Source: Halichondria panicea (Eukaryota > Porifera > Demospongiae > Suberitida > Halichondriidae). From it: DNA of 64,000 nt. The stretch spans positions 3,904,830-3,968,829 of the forward strand of contig NC_087389.1 of NCBI RefSeq assembly GCF_963675165.1, read 5' to 3'. Positions 21,214-34,855 of the stretch are shown here, piece after piece; position 1 is the first letter of the stretch; every line of letters begins with the position of its first letter. The position numbers and the translations under genes are program-made. Below the pieces are notes generated by a model that ran no database searches, was not told the DNA's origin, and saw nothing but the letters and a program-made list of their open reading frames with translations.

Positions 21214-24200
21214 ATGACCGAGATGGATGTAGATAGTTCAAAAGCTGTGGTTGATCTGACTCAAGGTAAGCAGCCATTTATTCGTCGATCACTCTTTATG
21301 TTTAATTTTTTTGGCAAATGTGCATTCAGTTTCAGTGACTTGATTAGTTTTGTTGCTGCATATAGCTAGTGTTATTATATTGGTTATTTCGTCTCAGTGA
21401 CCCTAGACGAGGGGATAAGCTCTGCTGTAGTGCCTTCTGCTGGTCTACTGGATGTACTTGAGAATGAGAAGTATTGTGATGTCACCTTTGTTGTTGATGG
21501 AGAAAAATTCAAAGCACATCGAGTGATCCTTGCCTCGCAGTGTGAATACTTTGACAGGTATCAATGTCACTGCCGGGCTATAAATATGACATGTAAAATG
21601 ACATGTAGGCCTATATGGATCTAGGTTTGCATACATCAACATTATAGAGGCTGCCTGTTTTTCAACCCAATGCATGTGTAATAATGTAATAATGGATGTT
21701 GTTTATGTTAGCACATTATTGTTACTTTTAGTAGAACACACACATAGACCTGGCAAGATCGAGCATGCCTCTTCAAGCATGCATCTTCAAGATCGAGCAT
21801 GCCTCTTCAAGATCCACCAAGACTCATCAGGACTAACCATAGAATGCAATTAGTGCAGGCATTAGTATATAAACTGGTTGTTAAATTGTGCATGGCAGTC
21901 TTGTGAATAACCAATATCATTTATCTACAACTATCAAGTGAACCTGTTCACACATGCATTTATATTCAATTTCTCTCTCTGGCACAGACTGCTGTATGGG
22001 CCCCTTAAGGAGGCGAAAACTGATCAGATAGCACTCCAAGACACTCCAGCGGCTGCATTTCAATACCTCCTCAGATATTTGTACACTGGGCAACTGGAAA
22101 CTATTGACATTCAGGTTAATAATTATTTTCATGCATAATTATAGACATGCCAAAACATGATTGCATGTATTCAATTGTCACTCAGCAGGTACAATGTTAA
22201 ATATTTACTCTGCATGCATGCATGCCACAACATGTACAAACTAGAGCACTAAAGTGCAAACCCTCGGCTGGTGACGTGACATGATTATGAAGAAACCAGA
22301 AAAGTGATATAATGCAGTGCATGTAGTGATGAATATCATGTATGACTGTCTAGCACAGCAACTCAGAAGCTAAACCAGACTGGAGACTGAACAGACTGAA
22401 ACATTTGAGAACAGGGTTTTATACGCACTGTGGACTAGGATCGCAGCAAAGAAGCCTGGAGTCTCATGCAGAGAAGTATAGCTCCTGATCCCAGAGTCAG
22501 GGACAAACCAGACACAATTCTAGCTTTCTATTGTATCCGACCCTTTTCCACAAACAATCTGTAATAGTGGTTTATGCAAATAATAGCCGTGTTTAGTAGT
22601 ACGCAAAAAGCTTCTTAGGTTTAGCTCGCCTTTTCTGCGAAACAAAGACTTCTTTGCAAAATCTGCCAAATTTTAAGCCTTAGTTTTAATGCAATACAAG
22701 TTTCCCTACGTACAAATTGTGATGCCTAAATCACCAGGTAAGCCAAACTGAGCGAGACACACACACGGACACACAAACAGACTGACAGACTACTTAACCG
22801 AGGCCGCCTACGCGCCTCAGGTTAATTAGTGTATTGACAATTTAGGTATATATTTTATAGCATGCCTTGCATGCACAGGGCATACTTACAAGCGTGATTC
22901 ATTACCATGTATTGTGCATGTATGTAAATGTATAGGCTGCATTGGACTTGCTGTGTCTGGCTGATCGCTACCAACTCAATGAGCTCAAGTCCTGTTTGGA
23001 GCAGAATCTCTCTCATCATTTGAGCATCAGTACTATCTTCCAGTTTCTCTTCTATGCCGAGGCTTACAACTGCAGCGACCTTCATCAGATATGTACCACC
23101 TATATCGAATGCAACACACATAGTGTTTTATGTAGTGAGGTCATTCTCAATTTGCCTTACAGTCACTTCAAATCGTTTGTCTCTCGCGATCAACTACTGG
23201 TAGATGAGATTGAAGTGTTTGACACAGTACAGAAATGGATTGCTCAAAACAATCCTGAGACGAGGGAGAGGGAGAAATTGCTGAAATGTATTCGGTTGTC
23301 GGAGATATCAGCCAGTCAGCTACAAGAGAAGGTTGCTTCCAGTGGCCTCTTTGACAAACCTGTTATCTCCAAGGCACTGGAGATTCAGAGCAGCGCTTCT
23401 GAGGTGACGGATGGTGATATGCCTCGTGGAAGAACTAGTGAGTATTGTGTTATAGTTACAATCCTAATAAAGCCAGATTAACTGTTAATATAACATTAAT
23501 TATCTTCATACAATCATGAATGTAACTCATACATTTTTTCTCTGAAATTGAGCATTTTATTTCGAGGGTGTAAACTTTCGCGGAATGACCGTTAGAAAGG
23601 TTTTTGCGGATTTAATTTTAGCGGAATAGCAGCATGCATGTAATATTATATTCGTGGGTATAAATGTTTGCGGCAGATGCTTGATCAGCAAAACCCACGA
23701 ACAATACGGTATATATACTTACCTTTTTGTTTTGTTTGTAGCCGATAGCAATCTGTTTGCTGATGCTGCCACCACAATCGAGAATTACGAGAACTTTAGT
23801 CTCAAAGTTCACCCTGACTTTTATGGTGAGGCTTTTCGAGGCAAACCCTCAGACTACAAGTTCTATATTCTCTCTCGAGCCTCACATAAAGTCTCTTCCA
23901 TCACCCTCATGCTTTGTGACGTGTTCCTTGTCAATAAACTCAAGTTTGAGGCCTACTCCGACTCGTGGAGAGAGGATGGAAATTTTGATGAAATAAAGGA
24001 GCCATTCTCGTACAAGATTGAAGTGTCAAAGGACTCGAATTCGTGGATGACGGTTATTGACCATTCCAACTGCAAGTGTTACTTCACTCAGCAACTTTAC
24101 TTTCCAAGGAAGGCAGTTCAGTAAGTCGTATAGAATGTGCCAGTTACCATGACATCCATGAGACCAATTTCTCTATAATTACATACTGTACCCTCCTGTA

Positions 24201-26203
24201 CACTATGTGCTTATAATTTCATAATTTATCACTGGATACTCCACATTAGGCACTCAGTTTATGTAACATACACCTGTACCTTTCTTAACCGACCCAAAAC
24301 ATGCATAGCCGAGTAATCTCACAATGCATGGTTTAATGCTCAGGTATATAAAGTTGACCATAATGAGGGCACATGACAACCTGCAAGTTAGGTTCCTCAG
24401 TTGCTCCTGCAGTTCCAGTGAGCAAGAACCACAGTTCCGGCACTCCAATGGAATTCTAGGTATAGTTATGGTCTTTCAACCATGTCAGTAATGCCATCAC
24501 TTTAACTAGCTCCTATACGTTAGGTCTGTGTAAATGAGTGCACAGCAGGCATGAAACCATAGGCCCTGTATGAAATCTAAAAGTTTTGGAGTAGCTAGGC
24601 CAACAGTTTGGTTCTTCCATTTTTAGGCAGCAGCTACTTTCACAGTTTAAATAGGGTACTGTTTAAATAATTATAGTGCACATTACTCTACTGCCCAAAG
24701 ACGGTGTGTTAAACACGCAGCATTTACAATAAGCTATCAATAACCATCCCTCTAGCTCTTTACGTATGACTTCCTTTTCTTTAGCTCCATTGACTCCGTT
24801 GACCCCAGCAGTCATTAATTTCATGACTGTAGTTCACAAAGGTGTCAGATGCTTTCTCACCCTACACCAACCCTACTCCATCTCTTCAATCACGTGAGTG
24901 GCATGCCCACTGTGATTGATGTATACAGGCTGGGCATGAGTGGCATGCCCACTGTGATTGATGTATACAGGCTAATAGAATTGGCATACCCACTGTGATT
25001 GATGTATATGTATACATTACAGGGCTAATAGAATTAGGCAGTGTATATAGTCCAAATTGATAGTGTACGTGTCCAAAAGTAGCCAAGAGCATTTCAGATG
25101 TAACACTAACTAGCCTGGGGTACATGTCTATAACTGCAATTTTGCTTGAGTGGCAGCTATTTTGGAACTTACTCTAAGATAAGATATGGCAAGATTGAAC
25201 ACATGCCTATACTTGGTTTTATCAGGAGTACTTAATTACTCCTGGCATGATATAAAATAGTAGATTTACATACGTTAGCTTTATGTGTTGTTGTGTTCCT
25301 AGGCTGAAGGTGTGTGGACTGGTGGGGTCGGCTCATGTGGTGGTCAGCGTCTCGCTTGTGAACAAATACAAACAGTACCAGGTTGTGGCCGACTTGAAGA
25401 ACTGCATTTTGAATGAGTAAGTTCACTGTTGCAACGGAATATTTTAACTAGTGGTGAATAGAATCCCGGGATTTCAGTATTGTGGTAGCAACTAAAATGC
25501 GCTCTCTGTACTGTCAAGTTATGATATCACCAAACAACATCGAAGATATACCTGTTACATGTAGTTGCATACTACACCACATTGATTTACTTTTACCGTT
25601 TATCTATTTTTGCAGGAGTGACTTGCAGATCACATTCCAGGAGAGAGTGGTGGCAATCATTACTGTCGATATCCTCGATTTTTCTGTGGAGGTAAGCTCT
25701 AATTAGTTGTACCAGATCATAATTTAATATGCGAATACATGCGTGCATGTTCGTACTGTTCTTTCACGTCAAGCTCTGAGTTAATGTACTGTGTCTAATA
25801 TGCTTGGTGCATATAATGTATATAGTTGGTGGATTGAAAGCTAGGTTAATCATAACATGGAGGTCACGTAACTGTGGTTAGGTTTTGGGGGAGTACTGAG
25901 AGAGGGGCCCCTGTGATTAGCATTGAGCACGTAAGTGTTGGGGCCCTCATTCAGCCCCACTAACATCGTAAGATGGCTTAACCCTTTATGAATGGGAGGG
26001 AGGTTGAAACGTAAAATGGCTTGTTGGAGGCTGAAGAATTCTTCAACAATTTGATTAGCTTAGTGTGCACAGTCATCCCCTATGTACAGTACATAGTAGA
26101 TGATTTGTTTGTTTTATTGACTCAGGGTCAACTTGTACCACTCTCGAAGGACACACCCATCAGTATTAAAAATATTGTCATTGGGCAAGCTATAGTTAGT
26201 TGA
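21214..26203 (+). CDS. BTB-BACK-discoidin domain protein, BTBD9-like
   Basis: Ten exons with consistent phases: 21214-21265, 21398-21557, 21988-22114, 22936-23437, 23742-24120, 24344-24459, 24785-24893, 25303-25416, 25616-25691, 26126-26203, giving 570 residues. A BTB domain comes first (YCDVTFVVDGEKFKAHRVIL, then LLRYLYTG). It is followed by a BACK domain in exon 4 and an F5/8 type C-like segment in exons 5-6 (KIEVSKDSNSWMTVIDHSN, QQLYFPRKAVQYIKL). This order matches BTBD9, a presumed CUL3 adaptor, but human BTBD9 has two discoidin domains and the second is weak or absent here. An ATG-less open frame extends upstream, so 21214 is the first usable ATG. The last exon is the least certain. It was chosen because its acceptor is good, the phase is right and a stop follows after 25 codons. 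Confidence 0.85.
22240..22825 (+). repeat. ~590-bp interspersed repeat, copy D
   Basis: Starts actagagcactaaagtgca and ends in a gcctcaggttaa terminus. It lies in intron 3 of the BTBD9-like gene. It shares the aactagag...gatcgcagcaaagaagcctg block order with copies A-C. Confidence 0.85.
24894..25010 (+). repeat. Three tandem repeats (~42 bp) starting at the exon 7 donor
   Basis: A unit containing ggcatgcccactgtgattga and tgtatacaggct occurs three times, the last degenerate. The first unit includes the splice donor GTGAGT of exon 7 of the BTBD9-like gene. The later units carry atgagt or have lost it, so only the first can serve as donor. Confidence 0.8.
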
Positions 26204-27495
26204 ACAAATGACATTTTATTGTGACTTTCTTTAATTGTTGTGTTGTGTTGTGTTTGTCAGGCTAGTCTATAATCGTTGTCGCAATCATAATTATGTTTTT
26301 ATGCTATCCAAATTTAGTTCCATCATTATGCTGTTGTTGTTTTCACAGAAAATCAAGAAGCTTATACACACACATCTGTCTCTCGTACTGGATAGCCCTC
26401 GTACTCAATTCGTATCATCATTACAGCTTTGAAATTTGCAGTAGTCATGCAGCTATCCCGATACTAAGTCTAGTTGTTTGATGCAAATGTACTGTAAGCC
26501 ACATACGATGCCTATAGATATACATGTATAGATATATAGCAGCTTTCATTATAATGATATTAATCAGGAAAACAGCATATCACGCTCCCCTGTCTGACAC
26601 ACTTTGCTATGGTATAGGGCTTTTACTGGTTGCTCGGCTGTGCCCACTACCTCATTTCTACCTGATTCCATCATTATTCTGTCAGGTGGTGTAATAGCAA
26701 TTTTTAATACCGTATTACTAGAATATTTTGTGGGAGAAAACCTCTACGAATGAGCCAATCAGCAGAAAATTTGACCCTTTGCTATCCGTAACTATTGCGT
26801 TTGGCAAGGATCGCGTGTATTTATATACTAGTAATAATTTAGATTTTATTATTAAATACCCTCACTGAATTTAATAGCAATCATGGAAACTGATAATCAT
26901 AAACATGTTTCAATTAATTATCACATTCAGAGAGTGAATGGTAAACTGTCATTCCAAATAATGGAAAGCATGATCATCACATGCATCTATAAGCCACTTC
27001 ATGTCAATTACTATATAACTGTTACTATACTCTCTGCAATTAGAACTACAAACATCTGTCGATGGCTGCATCTAATTTCTAAACACACTGCATGGTAGCT
27101 TTATTGGAGACTCATTCCTGAAGTGAGTTATACATTTGATACTATAATATTATGTATTCAGTGCATGCACTCAGACTGTGCAAAATTGTATATATATGTA
27201 CTGAAGTATTACAGGGGGATACAAGTAATCTATGAGGATCATTACAAGTTGCACAATTTAGGGCAGCAGAAATGCATGGATATAGTCAGACATTACTGAA
27301 ACATTTTCTCAGTATTTAGTGCGTATATATATACATTAGTAGGCTGCAGAGTATATACGTATAAGTTTGTACCCTGGTGTGCTCTGATACTATGGAGTAT
27401 CAATTGAAAACCTCCTGCATATACTCTATATATATGCATGCATGCATGCATGCTTTACATAAACTTTTTGGCTCTGCTGATAATAGCCTGCGTGC
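26204..27495. other. Intergenic region, no gene recognised
   Basis: Only short unsupported open frames are visible. A good acceptor precedes an open stretch at about 26350-26432, which could be an alternative last exon of the BTBD9-like gene. TA- and GCATGC-rich repeats occur at 27300-27460. No intact NACHT nucleotide-binding core (Walker A/B) could be found here, although the downstream NLR remnant would need one. Confidence 0.5.
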
Positions 27496-28575
27496 ATGGT
27501 GAACTCCTCCAGAGGCTCGTTCTCCCGGAGATCTGACTATACTAGGAACTATAGGGTACATACAGTATTATGCTGTTCATGCACCCTGCAGGAATGTGCA
27601 TCTATGTACCTATATATACAACGGACATTCAGAAAAGTCTTTCAGGTGATTCCATTGAAGCACTTGACAACTTTGATTTCATTCCTGAGGAATTGCAGCA
27701 AACTTTCTGGCTCATATGCAAATTTGCCTACGAATACATGTCTAGAGATAAGATTTTCGGAGTCTGAATTGTCCTCCTTTTTCCCAGAAGCAATAAAATT
27801 GCGCGAAAATTTTTCCTGTTTTGGTCTGCTGCAGTTGGCACGCTCAATTCTATCCAGTGGCCATGGCTTGTCTTTTCACTTTGCTCACCTGACCATCCAG
27901 GAGTTCTTGGCTGCCCTCCATCTTGTAACTCTATCCAATGAAGAAAAAGCAGGTGTTCTTAATACTCATGCTAGAAGGGATCGGTTCTCCATGGTATGGA
28001 GGTTTGTTTTAGGTCTTGGAAGTAATAAGGAACAAGCCCATAAATACAGCAAGACTCTTATTCCTTTGGATGATTCTTTAGTTAATCACTTAACGTATGC
28101 AATCCGTGATGACGATATGTTATTGGCTCATTGTGCATTAGAGTCTAAAGATGACGTCATCAGTCAGAAAATAGCTGGTATGATCAATGGACAACTCTGA
28201 GTCAGTGTTTCTGACAACCCACATGATTATGTAGCTGTGTTACACGTACTTAATCATACATTAAGCTCCTCTAATCTAAATCTTAAGCTCAGAAAATGTG
28301 GTATAGGTCCAAAACAACTGAACCAGTTAGCTAACACTCTCGTTAGTTCCAGAAGCAGGCTGCAAGTTAAATCGTTGTACATAGACAACAGCAAGCTAAC
28401 TGACGAAAGTGTCACATATCTTTTAAGAAGGGCAGCAAATTCCTTTCAGTATGTAGAAACACTGTCATTTGAAGATGCAGGTATTAGTTGTTGGGTGCCT
28501 TCCACCCCTCTTAAACATCTCACTGACCTCGATGTATCCAACAATCCTCTCAATACAGAAAGCTATACTGAGTGA
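27496..28575 (+). pseudogene. NLR remnant: tail of NACHT module and first leucine-rich repeats
   Basis: Translation gives the helical region that follows NACHT in NOD-like receptors: LQQTFWLICKFAYEYMSRDK in one frame, then FSESELSSFFPEA, FGLLQLARSIL and SFHFAHLTIQEFLAALHL in another, so a frameshift lies at about 27755-27765. An in-frame TGA at 28198-28200 interrupts, and homologous reading resumes at once (SDNPHDYV). LRR-type sequence starts at about 28260. A third break near 28550 shifts into the next long frame. Just upstream, about 27500-27535 reads LLQRLVLPE in a frame with stops, which resembles the NACHT segment before sensor 1 and may be the last trace of the core. Confidence 0.8.
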
Positions 28576-30385
28576 CAACCTATCAAATCTAGAGGAGCTA
28601 AATCTGTCTAAAACTCTTACTGAAGACTCCGAAACAAATGGTACCCTACTTTCCACCCTCATTCCATCCATCATCTCACATTGTCTTCTCTTAAATAAGC
28701 TTGATCTATCAAAAAACATTCTTGCTTCGCATGGTGCATGTGTCTTGGGAGAATACTTTGTACCACTTACTACAAAAAGAAGGGAATTCAAACTTGATTT
28801 AAGCGACACAAGTATAGGCACTGAAGCAATGTTACTCTTCTCAAATAAAGTGGCTGAAATGCTGAAAAGCTTAGCTCCTTTTTTAGTCACAATATCAAGT
28901 GAATGTGATCTTATTCTTCAAAATAATCCACTTGGACACGATGGACTAAAAGCAATCTCTAGATTGCTAAGGAGTGAACTTTGCCCTGTTACAAAACTTA
29001 ATCTTGATGAAACGGACACGAGCAGTGACCACCTGCTTCAATCTTCTCAATGCAGTGGTCCAGGTGAAGAAGATAAAGTTGAAAGCAGCTCATTAACAGA
29101 ACTTAGAATGTGTAATAACAAGTTAGGTGGACACATTTATCTTGACTTTATGGTAACCACAGCAACAGAATATCTTTTCACCAACCTAGAGAAGCTGTAT
29201 TTAACTAACATTCTAATTGAAGATAACAGTAAAATTGGGGAAATCCTTAAACTATTGCTGATAACAATTGCATCTTATTGCCCCTGTTTGAATCATCTTG
29301 ATATCTCTGAAAATAATATTGGTGTACATATGTCGTCTGCACTTGGAGAAGCTTTCCCACTATTCATTTGCTCCCGAACACAAACAGTAGAGATTCATAT
29401 GGACAAATGCAATATCAATGATGAGGCAATGATTGCCTTTTCAGATCAAGTTTCTGCCAAAATGAAAGCTATACCTAAACAAGGATTCTCTGAATGCCAT
29501 CTTTATTTTGACGAGAATTCATTGGAGGGAAGTGAAGGCGTCTTAGCCATTCTTAAAATGCTCACAGTGTGCCCAATAACATATTTGGATATTTGCAACC
29601 TTGCACATCATGTAACTGAAACTCAGCTCCAACATGTCAGCCTTATAGCGAGTGATAATTATCCAAACACTGTTGTTGAAAGCAGTAATTTAACCAATCT
29701 GGATATGCGGAACACTAAAATCAGGGGATGTTGTCATATCAAGTGTTTAGAGATTGGAATAGTTAACAAGTATCTAACAAACCTTGAATGGTTGTGTTTA
29801 TCCAACACTCTAAGTGACAATGCTAAAGAAAATGGAGTACTACTATGTACATTACTGCCTGCTATTGCATCTCACTGCCCTTGTTTGGAAACATTGGATC
29901 TTTCTAAGAACAATCTTGGTGTGCCTGGAGCAGATGCACTAGGGGAAGCATTCCTTCAACTCGTTAGTGTTGGTGGAAAGTTGGACATTGACCTAAGTGA
30001 GGCTAGTTTTAATAGTGAGGCTGTGATCGCATTTATTGAGAAAGCAACCCACGCATCAGGCAATTTCACTGTTAGCAGGTCTCCTATCGCTGAGATTACA
30101 CTCACACTCAATGAAAATCCAATCGGATATAAAGGATTAGTATCTATCTTGAAAATGGTTTCAACCAGTGACTTCTCTTTTTCAGAACTAAGTATTCGTA
30201 ACATCACCGTACCTGACATTATGTCTCAGTCTAGTTCAATGCAAAGAGTAAGGGAAAATCAGATACAAATCAAATCAGATGTTATTCTCAGAGGTGGTAC
30301 ACTCTCAACACCAAGAGTTTATGATAGAGAGAGAGTATCGAACGTAGGCATACTGTGTATCAGATGTATGCGGAGAGTAACGTGA
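28469..30385 (+). pseudogene. LRR array, segment 1 (units 1-3)
   Basis: Open frame that carries homologous coding from about 28550, since its first residues are out-of-frame overlap. It encodes three ~199-residue higher-order units. Each has NLExLxLSNTL, GxLLxTLLPAIASHCPCL, LDLSKNNLGVPGAxALGEAF, DIDLSE..., LNENPIGYKGL and a CPIT-type block, spaced as ribonuclease-inhibitor-like LRRs in NLRs. Such repeats are used for ligand sensing or autoinhibition. The frame ends when it runs into a 327-bp inverted-repeat insertion at 30310. Confidence 0.8.
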
Positions 30386-30636
30386 CTTCCTGTATCTGTC
30401 ACAAGCTTGGAATTTGCACACTGACCAATCCAAGCGTGGGTGATGTAATCTATCAACCCATCCAAGTGTGGGTGATGTAATCTACTTTCTTGATAGATGA
30501 CATCACCCACACTTGGATTGGTCAGTGTGCAAATTCCAAGCTTGTGACAGATACAGGAAGTCACGTTACTCTCCGCATACATCTGATGTACAGTATGCCT
30601 ACGTTCGATACTCTCTCTCTATCATAAACTCTTGGT
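30310..30636. mobile_element. Long inverted-repeat insertion inside the LRR array
   Basis: About 150-bp arms, starting accaagagtttatgatag and ending with its complement, flank a ~40-bp centre that contains a repeat of the inner arm (gtgggtgatgtaatcta twice). Arms are nearly identical, so this is a young hairpin element or local inverted duplication. It interrupts the LRR reading frame between units 3 and 4. A target duplication could not be fixed. Confidence 0.85.
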
Positions 30637-30639
30637 ATA

Positions 30640-33032
30640 ACTATAATAGGAAAAAAGAAAGAAAAAGCACAATGCCCATTAAATTCCTGGAGACATCATC
30701 AATGGCAGGGTATTTTTCTAGCCTGGAGAGCTTAGACTTATCCAACACTCTAAGTGACAATGCTGATGAAAACAAAGTACTACTATGTACACTACTACCT
30801 GCTATTGCATCTCACTGCCCTTGTTTGAAAACACTGGATCTGTCTCAAAATAATCTTGGTGTACCTGGAGCATGTGCACTAGGGGACACATTTCATCAAT
30901 TCATCAGTAGCAAAGAAAGTTTTGACATTAACCTAAGCGAAACTAGTCTTGACAGTGTTGCTGTAATGGTACTTACTGAGAAAATATTAGGCACTTTAAG
31001 TGTGAACATAGCCACTGAGGTTGAGCTAAAATTTGATGACAATCCTGTTGGGTATAATGGTCTGGTATCCATCTTCAAACTAGTTGCAACCAGAAACTGT
31101 GGGATTTCGCAATTAGAACTCTGCAGTCTGATTGAGCCTAACATAGTTACTTACAATAACATCCAGTTTTGTGCAGATGATCTTGCTGGTAGTAGGCAAC
31201 TTACAAAAATCAGTATGTACTCCTTTTCAGCTGAGGCTGGGCAGAGAGGGGAAATATACGTAAACTGCCTGGAGGCAGCAATAATAGCAGGTGCTCTACC
31301 TAATCTAGAGAAGTTGGATGTATCGAATTTTCTGGGCAATAGTAGATCTACTAATAAATCATTACTGACCAAACTTTTACCAGCCATTGCGTCCTACTGC
31401 CCATACTTGGAAGATCTGGATCTCTCTCGGAATAACTTGGGTACACCTGGAGCAACTGCATTAGGTGAAGCATTTTGGCTGCTTATTACTACCAGAAATC
31501 AATTGGACCTTGACTTACATAAATGTAATCTTGATAGTGAGGCTGTGACAGCATTCTCTGAGATAATAACCCACAAATTGTCGTCATTAAATACTTTTGT
31601 GTTGAGAAAGAGTATGAAATGTGATATAAATCTAAGTGAAAATCCAATTGGGCAGGAAGGCCTCGTAGCCATCTTCAATATTCTCACTTTAAAACACTGT
31701 CCAATTAGTAAACTCAGTCTGGACGATCTTGTTCTTGAATCGGGTTCTCAATACAGAAACGCCCAGCAAGTGAATCCAAGTGCAACTGACCTACTATTGC
31801 TTCATTCTTGTGTAGAAATTAACAAACTGAAAACTCTGAGTATGTCCAATGCCTGCATTGGTGGAGATTGCAATTGGCACATCAGATACTTGGAGAAAGC
31901 AATAAAAACGGGTGCTTTGGCCAATATGGAGGATCTTGACTTATCCAATAGTCTGACAAAGAATGCCCATGTAAATGCATCACTGTTGACTACACTGTTG
32001 CCAGCCATTGCTTCCTATTGCCCACATCTTATCGAGCTTAATTTGTCTCAAAACAAACTCTGTGTACCAGCAGCACAGGTGCTGGGAGAAATGTTACCAC
32101 TTTTTATCAGTGGCAGAAAGCAATTTGACCTTAATCTAAAAGAGTGTTTTCTTGATAGTGAGGCTGTGACAGCAATTACGAGAATATATGCTAGGCCTTA
32201 CATTTCCTCATCAAATACTTTTTGGATGCGGTCACAGTTCACTCTTTGCCTTAATGAGAATCCGATAGGACATAAAGGGTTACTAGCCATCTTTGCAAAC
32301 TGTTCGTTTACAAGATTAGAAGTCTGTTATCTCAAAACTGAATCTCACATTCAACAAGATGAGAATTTTTGTGTTGATAATTTGTATCAAAGTACATTAA
32401 AAACACTTGACATGGAAAACCATTGGACAAGCCATTGGACACGAAAAAGCAGAGCTAAAGGAGAACTACTGATAAAGTGCCTGAAAACAGCAGCAATTGC
32501 AGGTGTGTTGGTAAATTTGGAACGATTAGATTTACGCAAAACTGTACCAGATGCAAACAAAACACTTTTGACACCATTGCTAACTGCAATTGCCTCTTGT
32601 TGTCCTCACCTGAATAATCTTAATTTGTCTAACAATGAACTTGGTGTAGCTGGAGCACGTGCATTGGGAGAGACATTTCTGCTGCTTATCAATAGTAGGA
32701 AAAGATTCAACCTCGATTTAAGTGAAAACAATCTTGACAGTAAAGCAATGGCAGTGTTTTCTGAAAAGATGGCTGATACTATAACTTCACTACCAAAGTC
32801 AGTCTCAATGCTGAATGAATATGATCTTTGTCTTAATGAAAATCCATTTGGATACGAAGGATTTATTACAACATTTCAATTAAAAGATTGTCCAATTACA
32901 ACCCTGAAAATCAACAACACAATCGTCTGTCCTAATGGTGAAACAAAATGGAATTCAAAATCTGATTCTTTAAGATTTCGTTCTGAAATAATGCAAACTT
33001 GTGTGAGCAAATCTGCATTTGAAGGATACTAA
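30640..33032 (+). pseudogene. LRR array, segment 2 (units 4-7)
   Basis: Homologous coding resumes right after the inverted repeat. The open frame itself reaches back into the insert. Units 4-7 read LESLDLSNTL, LEKLDVSNFL, MEDLDLSNSL and LERLDLRKTV with the matching ALGEAF/ALGETF blocks. Near 33005 homology moves to another frame. The last residues of this frame (after about QTCVSK) are not LRR-like, while LHLKDTKSSRGDHIKALE continues in the other frame. Confidence 0.8.
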
Positions 33033-34854
33033 ATCAAGTAGAGGAGATCATATCAAAGCATTGGAAGCAGTGATAAATACAGGCATATTGCGCAACTTAC
33101 AGATACTAAATTTATCAAACAGCCTCTTAAATGGTGAACTATTGATCACACTCTTACCATTGATTGCTTGTAACTGTCCAGGCCTCAATGACCTTGATCT
33201 TTCTAAAAACAATATTGGTGTGCCAGGAGCAAGCGTTCTAGGAGAAGCTTTTCCACTACTAATTAATAGCAGAAATGTATTCCAGCTTGACTTGAGTGAA
33301 AACAACCTAGATAGTATGGCTATGACAGTGTTCACTGAGAAGGTTATTGCAATTAGTAAACTAAAATCTGTATCAATTTCACAATCCACCAAATGTGATA
33401 TTCACTTGTCATTAAACAAAAATCCACTCAGGTACGAAGATTTGCTAGGAATTTTTAGAATTCTTCAATTTGACTGTTGCAGAATTTCAAAACTAGAGAT
33501 TGAGGACACAGTCGTTAATGTACTATCAATTGATTTTGCGACTAGTCAACTGGAAAACACACAAAAATTCATGTCTAAATTGCAGAAACTTTGCATGAGC
33601 AAAAATACTGCCAGTAGTCGACTTCATCTAAACGCACTTTTTTCAATGTTACCAACAGGTATTTTCACAAATTTGGAGGAGCTAAACTTGGCTCAAACTC
33701 TTCTGAGCAATTGTGGTGAGCTACTAAGCATTCTTCTACCATCTCTCTCATCTCACTGCCCTCACCTTGTCGACCTTGATCTATCCGAAAATCACGTTGG
33801 AATTGATGGGGCTTGTGCATTGGGAGAAAACTTCCTTCTGCTCACAAGCAATAAGAAGCAGTTTCATCTAGACCTGAGTGAGTGTAGCATTGACAATGAA
33901 TGTATGATAGCATTTTCTGAACAAATGGCTGAGAAAATGTTTCGATCTACTGAGATTACATTATTCACCGAATGCCATCTTTGTCTTGATAAAAATCCAC
34001 TTGAATCTACAGGACTATGGGAAATAATGAAAGTTCTTAGCTACGAGAGTTGTCCAATCACCAGACTGGATCTCCGAAGAACTCAACGCACAACCACAAA
34101 TAGTGGCATTGATGAAATGTCTAATTTCAACACAGTCATGAGTAGTAGGTTGACTACGCTCCATCTAAATGACAACAGACTTAACGGAGACACTCATCTC
34201 AAAATATTAACTATAGTGGTGAAGTCAGGACTACTGGCCTCTCTCGAAAAATTTGATCTATCTGAGTCAGTTATTGCTAGGAATGACGAAGCATCATTGA
34301 CAGAACTCATATCATCTTTATCTACCTATTGCCCTAAGCTAACAAGCTTAGACTTTTCAAACACTAATCTTAATGTACCTGAAGCATGTGCATTAGGTGA
34401 CAACTTGACACTACTCGTTTATGGTAAAAAACAATTTCATCTCGACTTGAGTAAGACATATTTTGATACTGAAGCATCGATAGCATTCTGTAAAAAAGTA
34501 ATTGACAAACTACTATCTTCAACGGACACTTCATCTACAAGAGAATTAGAATACAGCAGCTGTGCTCTTTATCTCAACAGAAATCCAATAGGATATAATG
34601 GTTTCTTGGCCCTTTTTAAAATGCTCAGCACAAAATTGTGTCCAATTACAAATCTGCAAATCAAAGATACTTACAACTCAACCACTGAAATTAACAGCAC
34701 TGACCTAGAGGCAGATAGTGTTATGGGCAGTAGGTTGACTACACTTTGTCTTGGTGATAATCAGTTTACCGGAGAAATATATGCAAGAGCATTCAAAGTG
34801 GCTGTAAGGGTAGATGTTCTAGAGTTTAGACCTTTCAAATGCTCTCACTTATAA
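33010..34854 (+). pseudogene. LRR array, segment 3 (units 8-10)
   Basis: This frame carries units 8-10: LQILNLSNSL, LEELNLAQTL, LEKFDLSESV. It ends near 34820, where a small deletion has fused VDVL directly to the next repeat and shifted the frame. The expected LSNALTYN reading continues one frame over. Confidence 0.8.
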
Positions 34855-34855
34855 C

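Noticed and set aside
26350-26432. Alternative last exon of the BTBD9-like gene
   Set aside because: A good acceptor is present, but the 26126 exon also fits in phase and comes first. No homology supports either tail, so only one was used.
27500-27540. NACHT sensor-1 remnant (LLQRLVLPE)
   Set aside because: Short, followed by stops in its frame. Mentioned with the NLR remnant but not annotated separately.
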